From Thermoleophilia bacterium (GTDB lineage: Bacteria > Actinomycetota > Thermoleophilia > Gaiellales > Gaiellaceae), in NCBI GenBank assembly GCA_025936995.1, contig JAICSH010000014.1, positions 1 through 47,377 on the forward strand: DNA of 47,377 bases. The letters run 5' to 3'. Position 1 is the first letter of the stretch; each line of letters begins with the position of its first letter. The translations under genes were made by a program, and so were the position numbers. Below are positions 8,065 through 16,718 of the stretch, piece after piece. The notes under the pieces are model-generated. The model saw nothing but the letters and a program-made list of their open reading frames with translations. It was not told the origin of the DNA and made no database searches.

Positions 8065-9021
8065 ATGCGCGCGATGGTGCTTCACGCGGCCGGGGAGGCG
8101 TTGCGGCTCGAGGACGTTCACGTCCCCGAGCCGCGGCCCGGCGAGGTGCTGCTCCGCGTGTCCGCCTGCGGGGTCTGCCGTACCGACCTCCACATCTTCG
8201 ACGGCGAGCTCACCAAGCCGAAGCTCCCGCTCGTCCCCGGACATCAGATCGTCGGCCGGACGGAGGACGGGCGGAGGCTCGGCGTGCCCTGGCTCGGGTG
8301 GACGGACGGCACCTGCCGCTACTGCGTTTCCGGCCGGGAGAACCTCTGCGAGTCGGCGCGCTTCACCGGCTACGACGTCGACGGCGGCTACGCCGAGTGG
8401 GTCGCCGCCGACGAGCGCTACTGCCTGCCGATCCCCGAGGACTACGACGACCTCCAGGCGGCACCGCTCCTCTGCGCGGGACTGATCGGCTACCGCTCGC
8501 TCCGCCTCGCGGGCGACCCCGAGCGGCTCGGGCTCTACGGCTTCGGCTCCTCGGCGCACATCGTCGCGCAACTCGCGCGGCACGAGGGACGGCGTGTCTT
8601 CGGCTTCGTGCGACCGGGAGACGACGAGGCCGCGCGCTTCGCTCTCGAGCTCGGCTGCGAGTGGGCGGGCCCGTCCGACGAGCCGGGCCCGGAGGAGCTC
8701 GACGCGGCGATCGTCTTCGCGCCGGCGGGGGAGCTCGTCCCGGCGGCGCTCCGCGCGCTCGCCCGCGGCGGCGTCGTCGTCTGCGCCGGCATCCACATGA
8801 GCGACATCCCGAGCTTCCCGTACGAGCTGCTCTGGGAGGAGCGGAGCGTGCGCTCGGTCGCGAACCTGACACGCCGGGACGGCGAGGAGTTCCTCGCGCT
8901 CGCGCCGAGCGTCCCGGTGCGCACCGAGGTCGAGGCGTTCCCGCTCGAGCAGGCGAACGAGGCGCTCGACCGGCTCCGGCGAGGCGGGATCCGGGGTGCC
9001 GCCGTGCTAAGAGTGGAGTAG
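8065..9021 (+). CDS. Zinc-dependent alcohol dehydrogenase (MDR family)
   Basis: A 318-residue cytoplasmic NAD(P)-dependent dehydrogenase. Catalytic zinc ligands are visible in ACGVCRTDLH (Cys38), GHQ (His60) and LLCAG, and the Rossmann motif appears as GLYGFGSSAH. The structural-zinc lobe reads TDGTCRYCVSGRENLC: three of four cysteines (84, 87, 95) remain, and the first is Asp81. It closely follows the mycobacterial/Thermoleophilia 'alcohol catabolic' form with ARFTGYDVDGGYAEW. The membrane-protein gene begins at the base after its stop, so the two are co-transcribed. Length is slightly short for the family (about 340). Confidence 0.9.
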   Translation: MRAMVLHAAGEALRLEDVHVPEPRPGEVLLRVSACGVCRTDLHIFDGELTKPKLPLVPGHQIVGRTEDGRRLGVPWLGWTDGTCRYCVSGRENLCESARFTGYDVDGGYAEWVAADERYCLPIPEDYDDLQAAPLLCAGLIGYRSLRLAGDPERLGLYGFGSSAHIVAQLARHEGRRVFGFVRPGDDEAARFALELGCEWAGPSDEPGPEELDAAIVFAPAGELVPAALRALARGGVVVCAGIHMSDIPSFPYELLWEERSVRSVANLTRRDGEEFLALAPSVPVRTEVEAFPLEQANEALDRLRRGGIRGAAVLRVE

Positions 9022-9999
9022 ATGAGCCGTCTCACGGACATCGCGAGCTTCGCGTCCCGGCACCGCCGCCTTCTCGGGGCGGTCCAGCTCGTCGTGCTCG
9101 CCGCGTTCTTCGTAAGCCTCGGCTGGGCGCTCCGCCACGAGCTTCACGCGGCCGCGCACGACCTCGACAACGCGAACCTCGCCCTCTTCGCGCTCGGCTG
9201 CGCCGCCCTCGCCGCGTACTACCTCGTGTTCGTGTTCGGCTGGATGCGGATCCTCGCGGAGTGGGGGATCACGCTGTCGTACCCGGTTGCGCTGCGGGCG
9301 GAGATGGTCTCGATGCTCGCGAAGTACATCCCCGGCGGGATCTGGACGCCTGCCGCGCGCGTCGTCGCCGCCCGCCGCGCGGGCGTGACCGATGCCGCGC
9401 TCGTCACCTCCTCGACGCTGCTCGAGGCGGGGATCTCGGCGGTCGCGGGAGTGATCGTCTTCGTGGTCGCGCTCCCGTTCGTGGACAACGTCGACGCGCC
9501 GCTGGTGCCGCTCGTCGTCTTCGGAGCTGTGCTCGCCGTCCTCGTCCAGCCGCGGGTCTTCCGGCCGCTCGCCCACAAGGTGCTGCGACGGATCGGCTAC
9601 CCGAAGGACCTGCCTGACCTGCGCGGCCGGACGCTCAGCGCCCTCCTCGTCTTCTACGCAGGAACGTGGGTGCTCGGCGGGCTCGCGCTCTGGCTCCTGC
9701 TGCGCTCGGTCGGCGCTCATCCGGAGGCGGTGACGATCGTCTTTCTCGGCGGCACCGCAGCCGTCGGCGCGATCGTCGCCGTCCTCTTCGTCTTCGCTCC
9801 CTCCGGACTCGGCCCGCGCGAGGCGTCGATGTACGGGCTCCTGCTCGCCGTCGCCACGCCCGGACAGGCCCTCGGCGCGGTCGCGCTGAACCGGCTCGCG
9901 CTCACCGCGGTGGAGCTCCTCCTGCTCCTCGTCGGCGGACTCATCCTGCGCGGCAGCGCGAGGCGTGCGGCCGAACCCGCCGAGTTACCGTCGGCGTAG
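9022..9999 (+). CDS. Flippase-like integral membrane protein (LPG synthase TM-region / UPF0104)
   Basis: A 325-residue protein with about eight membrane segments, matching the lysylphosphatidylglycerol-synthase TM-region family: the early conserved stretch MLAKYIPGGIWTPAARVVAA (residues 95-114) and late PSGLGPREASMYGLLL are the family's signature loops. It has no soluble aminoacyl-transferase domain, so it is not itself an LPG synthase. Stand-alone members are proposed lipid or glycolipid translocases. The ATG directly follows the dehydrogenase stop, and its own stop overlaps the next GTG by one base, so the three genes form a tight operon. Confidence 0.85.
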   Translation: MSRLTDIASFASRHRRLLGAVQLVVLAAFFVSLGWALRHELHAAAHDLDNANLALFALGCAALAAYYLVFVFGWMRILAEWGITLSYPVALRAEMVSMLAKYIPGGIWTPAARVVAARRAGVTDAALVTSSTLLEAGISAVAGVIVFVVALPFVDNVDAPLVPLVVFGAVLAVLVQPRVFRPLAHKVLRRIGYPKDLPDLRGRTLSALLVFYAGTWVLGGLALWLLLRSVGAHPEAVTIVFLGGTAAVGAIVAVLFVFAPSGLGPREASMYGLLLAVATPGQALGAVALNRLALTAVELLLLLVGGLILRGSARRAAEPAELPSA

Positions 10000-11309
10000 T
10001 GCACGTCCTGATCGACATCGGTCACTCGTTCCGCGAGGGCTTCTTCATGTTCTGGGAGACCCTCTGGGCGCTCGTGCTCGGCTTCGGGCTCTCGGGCGCG
10101 GTGCAGGCGTTCGTCTCCCGCGCGGAGATGGAGCGCCTGCTCGGTCGCTCCGGCCCCCGCGGGATCGCGCGCGCGAGCCTGCTCGGCGCCGCGTCGTCGT
10201 CGTGCTCGTACGCCGCGACGGCCATGGCGAAGACGCTCTTCCAGCGCGGCGCGGACTTCGTCAGCTCGCTCGTCTTCATGTTCGCCTCGACGAACCTCGT
10301 GATCGAGCTCGGGATCGTCCTCTGGGTGCTGATCGGCTGGGAGTTCGCGCTCGCGGAGTTCGTCGGCGGCGCGATCATGATCGTCCTCCTCACGCTCGCC
10401 GCCCGGGCGTTCGTGCGGGAGCCGGAGATCGAGGCCGCGCGCGCCCGGCTCGGCGAGGCCGACGCCTCGGCGCCGGGCGCAGTCCGGCCGAAGCCGAACT
10501 CGCTCGCCGGCTGGGCCGACGCGGCGAGCTACATGCTCGCGGACGCGAAGATGCTGCGCAAGGAGATGGCGGCGGGCTACCTCGTCGCCGGTTTCCTCGC
10601 CGTGCTCGTGCCGGCGAGCACCTGGCGTGACGTCTTCGTAAGCGGGCACGGCTTCTGGACGTCGCTCGAGAACGTCGTCGTCGGCCCGTTCATCGCGATC
10701 GTCAGCTTCGTCTGCTCGGTCGGGAACGTGCCGCTCGGCGCCGCGCTCTGGCACGGCGGCATCAGCTTCGGCGGCGTGGTGAGCTTCGTCTTCGCCGACC
10801 TGATCACGCTCCCGCTGCTCCTCATCTACCGCCGCTACTACGGCGGCCGGCTGACGCTGAAGCTGCTCGCGATCTTCTGGACGGTGATGAGCGCAGCGGG
10901 TCTCGCGGTCGAGTACGTCTTCCGCGCCGCGTCGATCGTGCCGACGAAGCGACCCGAGGTCGTCGCGCCGACCGCGTTCCACTGGAACTACACGACGTAC
11001 CTCGACATCGTCTTCCTCCTCGTGTTCGCCTCCCTCTGGTGGCTCGCGCGCAACCAGCAACGCCTTGGCGGCGGCGCCGGCTATGCGATCGATCCGGTCT
11101 GCGGGATGCAGGTGGAGGTGGCAAACGCGGCGGCGCGGGCGGAGCACGGCGGCGAGACATTCCACTTCTGCTCGGATCATTGCCGGGAGCGCTTCGAGAA
11201 GGATCGGGGCCAGAGCGTTAGGCTGGGCGACGCCGATGGCTCGGCAGGGGAACGCGGCAAGCGCACTCGAGCGGGGACGCGACGCCTACGCGGCCCGCGC
11301 CTGGGCTGA
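9999..11309 (+). CDS. UPF0718/YraQ-type permease with C-terminal YHS metal-binding domain
   Basis: A 436-residue membrane protein. About eight TM segments carry the permease signature LLGAASSSCSYAATAMAKTL and the second repeat FVCSVGNVPLGAALWHGG, both typical of the SO_0444-like Cu/Zn or arsenical efflux permeases. A soluble YHS domain follows near the C-terminus (IDPVCGMQVEV ... FHFCSDHCRERF) with Cys ligands for a heavy metal. The GTG start (9999) overlaps the upstream stop (TAGTG). The last 30 residues are Arg-rich and overlap the next gene by 74 bp, so the true end is uncertain. Likely exports a metal or metalloid delivered to the YHS domain (inference). Confidence 0.85.
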   Translation: MHVLIDIGHSFREGFFMFWETLWALVLGFGLSGAVQAFVSRAEMERLLGRSGPRGIARASLLGAASSSCSYAATAMAKTLFQRGADFVSSLVFMFASTNLVIELGIVLWVLIGWEFALAEFVGGAIMIVLLTLAARAFVREPEIEAARARLGEADASAPGAVRPKPNSLAGWADAASYMLADAKMLRKEMAAGYLVAGFLAVLVPASTWRDVFVSGHGFWTSLENVVVGPFIAIVSFVCSVGNVPLGAALWHGGISFGGVVSFVFADLITLPLLLIYRRYYGGRLTLKLLAIFWTVMSAAGLAVEYVFRAASIVPTKRPEVVAPTAFHWNYTTYLDIVFLLVFASLWWLARNQQRLGGGAGYAIDPVCGMQVEVANAAARAEHGGETFHFCSDHCRERFEKDRGQSVRLGDADGSAGERGKRTRAGTRRLRGPRLG

Positions 11310-12879
11310 CGCACACGCGCTGCTGCGCGGCGCGGACGAGTCGGCGCCGCTCGCGCCGCCGGATCTCGCGCTGCTCGCGACGGCCGCCTACATGCTCGGC
11401 CGCGAAGACGAGTGGGTCGCCGTCCACGAGCGCGCGCACCATCTCCATCTCGAGGCCGGCGAGGCGGAGCTCGCGGCGCGAGACGCCTTCTGGATCGGCC
11501 TCAGCTTCATCCTGCGCGGCGAGTTCGGTCCGGCCGAAGGCTGGTTCGGCCGGGCTCAGCGCCTGCTCGAGGAACAGGGCGCAGCGGAGTGCGTCGAGCG
11601 GGGATTCCTCCTCATCCCCTACGGCTTCGGCCTCCTGGAGTCGGGGGACGGCGCCGGCGCCGGCGAGGCGGCGAGGGCGGCCGGCGCCGTCGGAAGCAGG
11701 TTCGGGAACCGCGACCTGTGCGCGCTCGCGCTGCTGTTGGAGGGCCAGGCTGCGGCGACCGAGGCGCGCGTGAGCGACGGCCTCGCGCTGCTCGACGAGG
11801 CGATGGTCGCCGTGACGACCGAGGACCTCTCGCCGGTCATCTCGGGTCTCGTCTACTGCAACCTCATCCTCACCTGCCAGGAGGTCTTCGAGCTTCGCCG
11901 CGCGCGGGAGTGGACGGCTGCGCTCGACCGGTGGTGCCGGGAGCAGCCGGACATGCTGGCGTTCACCGGGCGGTGCCGCATCCACCGGGCCGAGATCCTG
12001 CAGCTCGGCGGGTCGTGGGCGCACGCGCTCGCAGAGGCCCGGGAGGCAGGCCGCCGGTTCGCCGAGACCCGCAACCGCACAGCGGGTCTCGCGCTCTATC
12101 GCGAAGCCGAGCTGCTCAGGCTGCAGGGAGATTTCGACGCCGCGGAAGAGGCGTACCGCGCGGCGAGCCGGGCGGGCTGGGAGCCGCAGCCGGGGCTCGC
12201 GCAGCTGCGGCTCGCCCAGGGCGGCGTGGATGCGGCCGTGGCGGCCATCCGCCGTGCTGCCGCGGAGAGCGGCGATCCGGTGCGCCGCGCGGGGCTGTTG
12301 CCGGCGTACGTCGAGATCATGCTCGCGGCGGGCGAGGTGGAAGAGGCCCGCACGGCGTGCGAAGAGCTCGAGGCGTTGTCCGCGCGGTATTCGAGCGCGA
12401 TGCTCGACGCGGTCGCCGCGTACGAGCGCGGCGCGGTCGAGCTTTCCGTTGGCGAAGCCTCCCGGGCACTCGAGCACCTGCGCCGCGCGCTCGAGTCGTG
12501 GCGGGCGCTGGAGGCGCCCTACGAGGTCGCGAGGACGCGGATGCTGATCGGCGAGGCCTGCCGTCTCCTCGCCGACACGGATGCGTGCACGTTCGAGCTC
12601 GAGGCGGCGCGCGCCGATTTCGCCGCGCTCGGCGCAGCACCCGACGCGGCCCGCGTGGAGCTGCTGCTCGGACACGACGTGCCGGAGCACGGGCTCTCCG
12701 CGCGGGAGCTCGAGGTGCTGCGGCTCGTGGCGGCCGGCAAGAGCAACCGCGAGATCGCGGCGGCGCTCGTGATCAGCGAGCACACCGTGGCGCGCCACGT
12801 CCAGAACATCTTCGCGAAGCTCCGCATCTCCTCTCGCACCGCCGCGACGGCGTTCGCCTTCGAGCACGGCCTCACCTGA
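11236..12879 (+). CDS. LuxR-type regulator with TPR repeats
   Basis: A 547-residue one-component regulator. The bulk is alpha-helical TPR-like repeats (many A-x2-A-x6-A-W motifs, for example FDAAEEAYRAASRAGW). The last 65 residues are a LuxR HTH: LSARELEVLRLVAAGKSNRE (starting about residue 482), then IAAALVISEHTVARHVQNIF. No ATPase domain is present, unlike full MalT-type relatives. I chose ATG 11236 because upstream in-frame sequence is the antisense-like Arg-rich shadow of the permease gene. It reads on the same strand directly after the permease, so it may sense or control that transport operon. Confidence 0.85.
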   Translation: MARQGNAASALERGRDAYAARAWADAHALLRGADESAPLAPPDLALLATAAYMLGREDEWVAVHERAHHLHLEAGEAELAARDAFWIGLSFILRGEFGPAEGWFGRAQRLLEEQGAAECVERGFLLIPYGFGLLESGDGAGAGEAARAAGAVGSRFGNRDLCALALLLEGQAAATEARVSDGLALLDEAMVAVTTEDLSPVISGLVYCNLILTCQEVFELRRAREWTAALDRWCREQPDMLAFTGRCRIHRAEILQLGGSWAHALAEAREAGRRFAETRNRTAGLALYREAELLRLQGDFDAAEEAYRAASRAGWEPQPGLAQLRLAQGGVDAAVAAIRRAAAESGDPVRRAGLLPAYVEIMLAAGEVEEARTACEELEALSARYSSAMLDAVAAYERGAVELSVGEASRALEHLRRALESWRALEAPYEVARTRMLIGEACRLLADTDACTFELEAARADFAALGAAPDAARVELLLGHDVPEHGLSARELEVLRLVAAGKSNREIAAALVISEHTVARHVQNIFAKLRISSRTAATAFAFEHGLT

Positions 12880-12996
12880 CCGGCTGGTGCGAATTCACCA
12901 TTCCGCGTCCCGCCGAAGTTGGTTGATTCGGCCGATGCGGGCCGAGCGGGCGCGGCCTACCGTCGACCGGGTCGAAAGCGAATCGAGGAGGCGGAG

Positions 12997-14127
12997 ATGG
13001 AAGCCACGGAACAGACGGATGTGCTGGTCATCGGAGCGGGCCAGTCGGGGCTCGCGGTCGGGCACCACCTGCAGCGCCGCGGGCGCCGGGTCCTGCTCCT
13101 CGACCGCAACGAACGGATCGGCGACAGCTGGCGCGCGCGCTGGGACTCGCTGAAGCTCTACTCGCCGGCGAGCCGTGACGGACTGCCCGGGATGCCGTTC
13201 CCGGCCGGCCGCACCGCGTATCCGACCAAGAACGAGATGGCGGACTACCTCGAGGCCTACGCCGCGCGCTTCGAGCTCCCGGTCCGCCTCGGCTGCGGGG
13301 TCGACGCCCTGACGCAGGAAGACGGACGCTTCGTCGCGCACGTCGGAGGCTCGCGGATCGAGGCCGAGAACGTGGTCGTCGCCTCGGGCGTTTTCGAGAA
13401 GCCGTACGTCCCGGCGTTCGCGGACGAGCTCAGCCCGGCGATCACGCAGCTGCACTCGAGCGCGTACCGGAACCTCGCTCAGCTCCAGGACGGCCCGGTC
13501 CTCGTCGTCGGCGCCAGTCACTCCGGCGCGGACATCGCCCACGAGGCCGCCTCCCGGCACGAGGTCGTCCTGTCGGGCCGCGACACCGGGCAGTTGCCGG
13601 CGTCGATCGAGAGCAGGCGCGGCCGGATGCTCTTCCGCGGCATGTTCTTCGCGGGGACGCACATCCTCACCGTCGACACGCCGATGGGCCGGAAGATGCG
13701 GACGGAGGTCCGGCACGGCGGCGCGCCGCTGCTCCGCTACCGGCGGTCGGATCTGCACGGCGCGGGAGTCGAGCGGGTGCTGGAGCGCACCGCCGGCGCG
13801 CAGGACGGGCTGCCAGTGCTGGACGGCGGCCGGGTGCTCGACGTGAGGAACGTCGTCTGGTGTACCGGCTTCCGCCCGGAGTTCGGCTGGATCCGGCTCC
13901 CGCTCGAGATCGGCGAGGACGGCTATCCGGTGCAGTACAAGGGCGCGAGCACGACCCCCGGCCTGTACTTCGTGGGGCTGCCGTTCCTCCACTCGTTCGC
14001 GTCGATGTTCATCGGCGGCGCCGGTCGCGACACGGAGCGCGTCGCCGACCAGATCGCAGCGCAGCCGGGACGTCGCCTCCTCGTCTGGAACGGAGCGCTC
14101 GGAGCGGTCGAGACGACGACGCCCTGA
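12997..14127 (+). CDS. FAD-dependent monooxygenase-like oxidoreductase (FMO/thioredoxin-reductase fold)
   Basis: A 376-residue flavoprotein. FAD-binding GAGQSGLAVGHHL lies at residues 14-26, a GDSWRARWDSLKLYSP segment follows (typical of YUCCA/CzcO-like monooxygenases), and an NADPH-binding GASHSGADIAHEA sits near the middle. The C-terminal PGLYFVGLPFLHSFAS completes the FAD site. The start is set by GAGGAGGCGGAG just before ATG 12997. It stands alone, convergent with the 14218 gene. Members oxidise small N- or S-nucleophiles or are annotated as putative K+/Co efflux-linked CzcO. The substrate is unknown here. Confidence 0.88.
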   Translation: MEATEQTDVLVIGAGQSGLAVGHHLQRRGRRVLLLDRNERIGDSWRARWDSLKLYSPASRDGLPGMPFPAGRTAYPTKNEMADYLEAYAARFELPVRLGCGVDALTQEDGRFVAHVGGSRIEAENVVVASGVFEKPYVPAFADELSPAITQLHSSAYRNLAQLQDGPVLVVGASHSGADIAHEAASRHEVVLSGRDTGQLPASIESRRGRMLFRGMFFAGTHILTVDTPMGRKMRTEVRHGGAPLLRYRRSDLHGAGVERVLERTAGAQDGLPVLDGGRVLDVRNVVWCTGFRPEFGWIRLPLEIGEDGYPVQYKGASTTPGLYFVGLPFLHSFASMFIGGAGRDTERVADQIAAQPGRRLLVWNGALGAVETTTP

Positions 14128-14217
14128 TTCCAGCCTACGCGCGGCTTTCGATGCCGACCAGACCAGCGCGGCGACGACGGCCAGATCATCCCCCTCCGCT
14201 GCCGCGAGGGTCGATCG

Positions 14218-14397
14218 CTAACCGTGGACGTGCGTGCCGAGCAGGAGGAGGTCGTAGAGCGCGATGATCGTGGCGGTCACGGTGAGCAGCGTGGCGATGA
14301 ACGCGTCCGAGTCGCGCTTCGTCCTCGCGTGCGCACGGAGCGTTCGCGGCGGCGTCCGGCGGGCGACGGCAGCGTGGGACGAGGGGCGGCTGTTCAC
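14218..14397 (-). CDS. Small membrane protein, 59 residues
   Basis: Begins at GTG 14397, overlapping the stop of the sensor-domain gene (GTGA), so translation is probably coupled. The first 30 residues are basic (Arg/Thr-rich). One hydrophobic segment follows (FIATLLTVTATIIALYDLLL) and a short HVHG tail ends the protein. I do not recognise a family. The arrangement suggests a membrane partner of the upstream sensor. Confidence is limited by its size, but the coupling and clean TM segment favour a real gene. Confidence 0.5.
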   Translation of the reverse strand: MNSRPSSHAAVARRTPPRTLRAHARTKRDSDAFIATLLTVTATIIALYDLLLLGTHVHG

Positions 14398-15464
14398 GAC
14401 TGCGTCTCGCCGAGCGAGCTGAGCAGCCGGCGCGGAAGCTCGACGTCGCTCTCGCTTCCGCGACGCAGGTCGATCGCCAGCAGCACCTGCCGGATCAGGA
14501 CGGCGCAGACGACGACGACGGCGGCAACCCATGCCACCCGGTCGAGCTCGTGGCCGAGCTGGATCTCGACGGCTGCGAGGCCGAGTGCGGCGAGGACGGG
14601 GACGAACGGCGCCACGAGCGCGGCCCGCGTGAGCTCGGAGGGGGGCGGAACCGGCTCGGCGGCGCGCTGCGGTCTCGAGACGTATGCACCCGCGGCGATA
14701 CCGATGTACCCGGCGACCCAGCCGATGTCGATGAGGTTCCCGGTGGCATACCCCGCGACCTCTTGCAGGTACGCGTAGGCGCCGTCCGAGCACGTCATCG
14801 CACCGAGCCCGACCAGCAGGATCCAGAGGTCCCGCCGATCACGGTCGGTCGTCCCGCGGATCACGAGCACGATCAGGAACAGGAGGAGGACGTCACCGGC
14901 CGGATAGGCGAGCGTGACGAGCCCGCCGCCGGTCGTCAGGTCGGATGAGCGCCAGAGCGGGCCGAGCAGTTCCATCCAGGAGACGAAGAAGAGGGAAGCC
15001 GCGAGGGCCGACGCGTCGAGGATCGCCCGAGCCTTCCCGGTCGTCCTGCCGTGCAGCGCAGGGTGCGCGAGCAAGGCCGCGGCGGCGAGCGGGACGGCGG
15101 CGAGATATGCGGCATCGGCCCAGGAAGGGACCGGCACCGACCCGTTCCCCGGGAGGTCGTAGACCGCCCACATGAGCTCGCCGAGGCACCACGAGCCGAC
15201 GGCGGCGGCGAGCAGATGCCAGAACGTGCGCAGCCGGCCGTGGTTCCGCCGTGCGGCCCTGAGGCAGAAGAAGGCCGCCAGGAACGCCACTGCGAACGTT
15301 TCCAGATCGTCGACGTAGCGGACGACGGCCGGTCCGCCGAAGCCACCGGCGAGCTCGGCGGCGAACAGGCCGACCGGGATCGACGCGGCTGCCGCATTCC
15401 ATTTCGGCCGCATCCATCTGTCATAGAGCGCGCAGCTCGATGCGGCTTGCGTACTCGGTCGCAC
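14394..15464 (-). CDS. Polytopic membrane sensor domain without output domain
   Basis: Up to 356 residues with about nine membrane segments. It resembles the N-terminal multi-TM sensor found in actinobacterial GGDEF/EAL proteins: FWHLLAAAVGSWCLGELMWA, then PSWADAAYLAAVPLAAAALL and LFFVSWMELLGPLW. In relatives a GGDEF domain follows the last helix. Here the protein stops soon after RQVLLAIDLRR, so no catalytic domain is present. GTG 15464 is the longest start. ATG 15413 is an alternative and begins closer to the first helix. It may bind a ligand in the membrane and act through another protein such as the coupled 59-residue product. Confidence 0.7.
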   Translation of the reverse strand: MRPSTQAASSCALYDRWMRPKWNAAAASIPVGLFAAELAGGFGGPAVVRYVDDLETFAVAFLAAFFCLRAARRNHGRLRTFWHLLAAAVGSWCLGELMWAVYDLPGNGSVPVPSWADAAYLAAVPLAAAALLAHPALHGRTTGKARAILDASALAASLFFVSWMELLGPLWRSSDLTTGGGLVTLAYPAGDVLLLFLIVLVIRGTTDRDRRDLWILLVGLGAMTCSDGAYAYLQEVAGYATGNLIDIGWVAGYIGIAAGAYVSRPQRAAEPVPPPSELTRAALVAPFVPVLAALGLAAVEIQLGHELDRVAWVAAVVVVCAVLIRQVLLAIDLRRGSESDVELPRRLLSSLGETQS

Positions 15465-15519
15465 GCCGCGTCCGCAATAACCCGCGACTCTCCCGCCCGA
15501 ACGGGTTACGCCGGGCGGC

Positions 15520-16662
15520 TCAGCCGCCGAACCAGCGGGCGCGGCGCGTCGACGCGAATGTCTCCTTGTCGCCGGCGAGCTCGTCGGACGGCCCGACGAC
15601 CCGCGCCGTCGGCGCCGGACCGCCGAGGAAGTTCGCCTCGATCTTCGCGACCCGCCCGCTGCCGAACTCGATGTAGCAGTTGCCCTCGCCCTCGTAGCGC
15701 CGGCCGAGCGGCTCGCCCCGGAGTCGCGCCGCGATGTCGTCGGCGACGACGCCTGCCGCGTTCTCCGCGAACACGCCTGCCTTCGCCATCGGGATCCCCA
15801 CGACGTCGCCGACCGCGTACACGTCCGGGAACGGGGTCATGAGGTTCCCGCGATCGACCGTGACCCAACCGTTCTCGGTGAGGCCCGACTCCTCCACGAC
15901 GGCGGGCACGCGGTGGATCGGGATCCCGACGAAGAGGTCGTACGGCAGCCGCGTGCCGTCCTCGAGCACGGCCTCGTTGCTCGACGGGTCGAGCTCGACG
16001 ACCAGCGTCCTCGCCAGGTACTCGATCCCGCGCGCCTCGAGCTCGTCGAGGAAACGCTGCGACACGTCGGGCGTGACCGGCACGGGAGCGGCCATCGGCG
16101 CGGCGACCCGGATCTCCGTCCGGTCCCTGATCCCGCGCTCGACGAACTGGTCGTGGAGCAGGAAGGCGCCCTCGAACGGCGCCGGCGGGCACTTGTACGG
16201 CTGGCCCAGGACCCCGATCAGGACCTTCCCGCCGTCGAACCCGGGCAGGGCGTCGCGCATCCGCTCGGCGCCCGAGATGGAGTAGTACTCGAGCCCGCCC
16301 TCGGCGAACCCGGGCGTCGCGGCGATGTCGTACTCGGCGCCGAGCGCGACGACGAGGATGTCGGCCTCGTACGAGCCCGCGTCAGTCGTCACGTGCCGCA
16401 CCCTCGGGTCGATGGCGGTCACGCGCTCCTGCCGGAACTCGACTCCCGGCTTGGCCAGCTCCCGATAGGAGATCCGGACAGCCGCTGCGTCCTCGCCGCC
16501 GAAGAGGATGTCGAGCTTCGAGAAGCCGAATGTGAACCCGTCGTTCTGGTCGACCAGGGTGACGCGCACCTCGTCTGCGAGCGAGCCGGAGAGACGGCTC
16601 GCCAGCTCCAGGCCGCCGAAGCCTGCTCCGAGGATCACGACGTGCTTCACGGCCGTGACCAT
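15520..16662 (-). CDS. NAD(P)/FAD oxidoreductase, sulfide:quinone reductase-like
   Basis: A 380-residue flavoprotein with an N-terminal FAD motif VVILGAGFGGLE (8-19), the SQR-like YKCPPAPFEGAFLLHDQ segment (Cys158) and TPFPDVYAVGDVV near residue 290. Membrane-associated members reduce quinones with sulfide or NADH. True SQRs use a Cys pair near the flavin. Here Cys158 and a later Cys in EGNCYIEFG are the visible candidates, so the substrate is open (sulfide, NADH or another thiol). It is divergent from the borosin-like precursor gene, with only 56 bp between starts, so shared control is possible. Confidence 0.85.
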   Translation of the reverse strand: MVTAVKHVVILGAGFGGLELASRLSGSLADEVRVTLVDQNDGFTFGFSKLDILFGGEDAAAVRISYRELAKPGVEFRQERVTAIDPRVRHVTTDAGSYEADILVVALGAEYDIAATPGFAEGGLEYYSISGAERMRDALPGFDGGKVLIGVLGQPYKCPPAPFEGAFLLHDQFVERGIRDRTEIRVAAPMAAPVPVTPDVSQRFLDELEARGIEYLARTLVVELDPSSNEAVLEDGTRLPYDLFVGIPIHRVPAVVEESGLTENGWVTVDRGNLMTPFPDVYAVGDVVGIPMAKAGVFAENAAGVVADDIAARLRGEPLGRRYEGEGNCYIEFGSGRVAKIEANFLGGPAPTARVVGPSDELAGDKETFASTRRARWFGG

Positions 16663-16679
16663 ACGCTCCGGACGGCCCG

Positions 16680-16707
16680 TTGACAGTGTTCGTCGGAGGG
16701 GTATAGG
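16680..16707 (+). promoter_or_regulatory. Sigma70-type promoter of the borosin-like precursor
   Basis: TTGACA (16680-16685), 16 bp, then TATAGG (16702-16707) closely match the vegetative -35/-10 consensus. The predicted start site (about 16713-16715) is only a few bases before GTG 16719, so the transcript would be leaderless or nearly so. No Shine-Dalgarno sits in the right place for either GTG 16719 or ATG 16728. Confidence 0.65.
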
Positions 16708-16718
16708 GTCGCGCTGCC

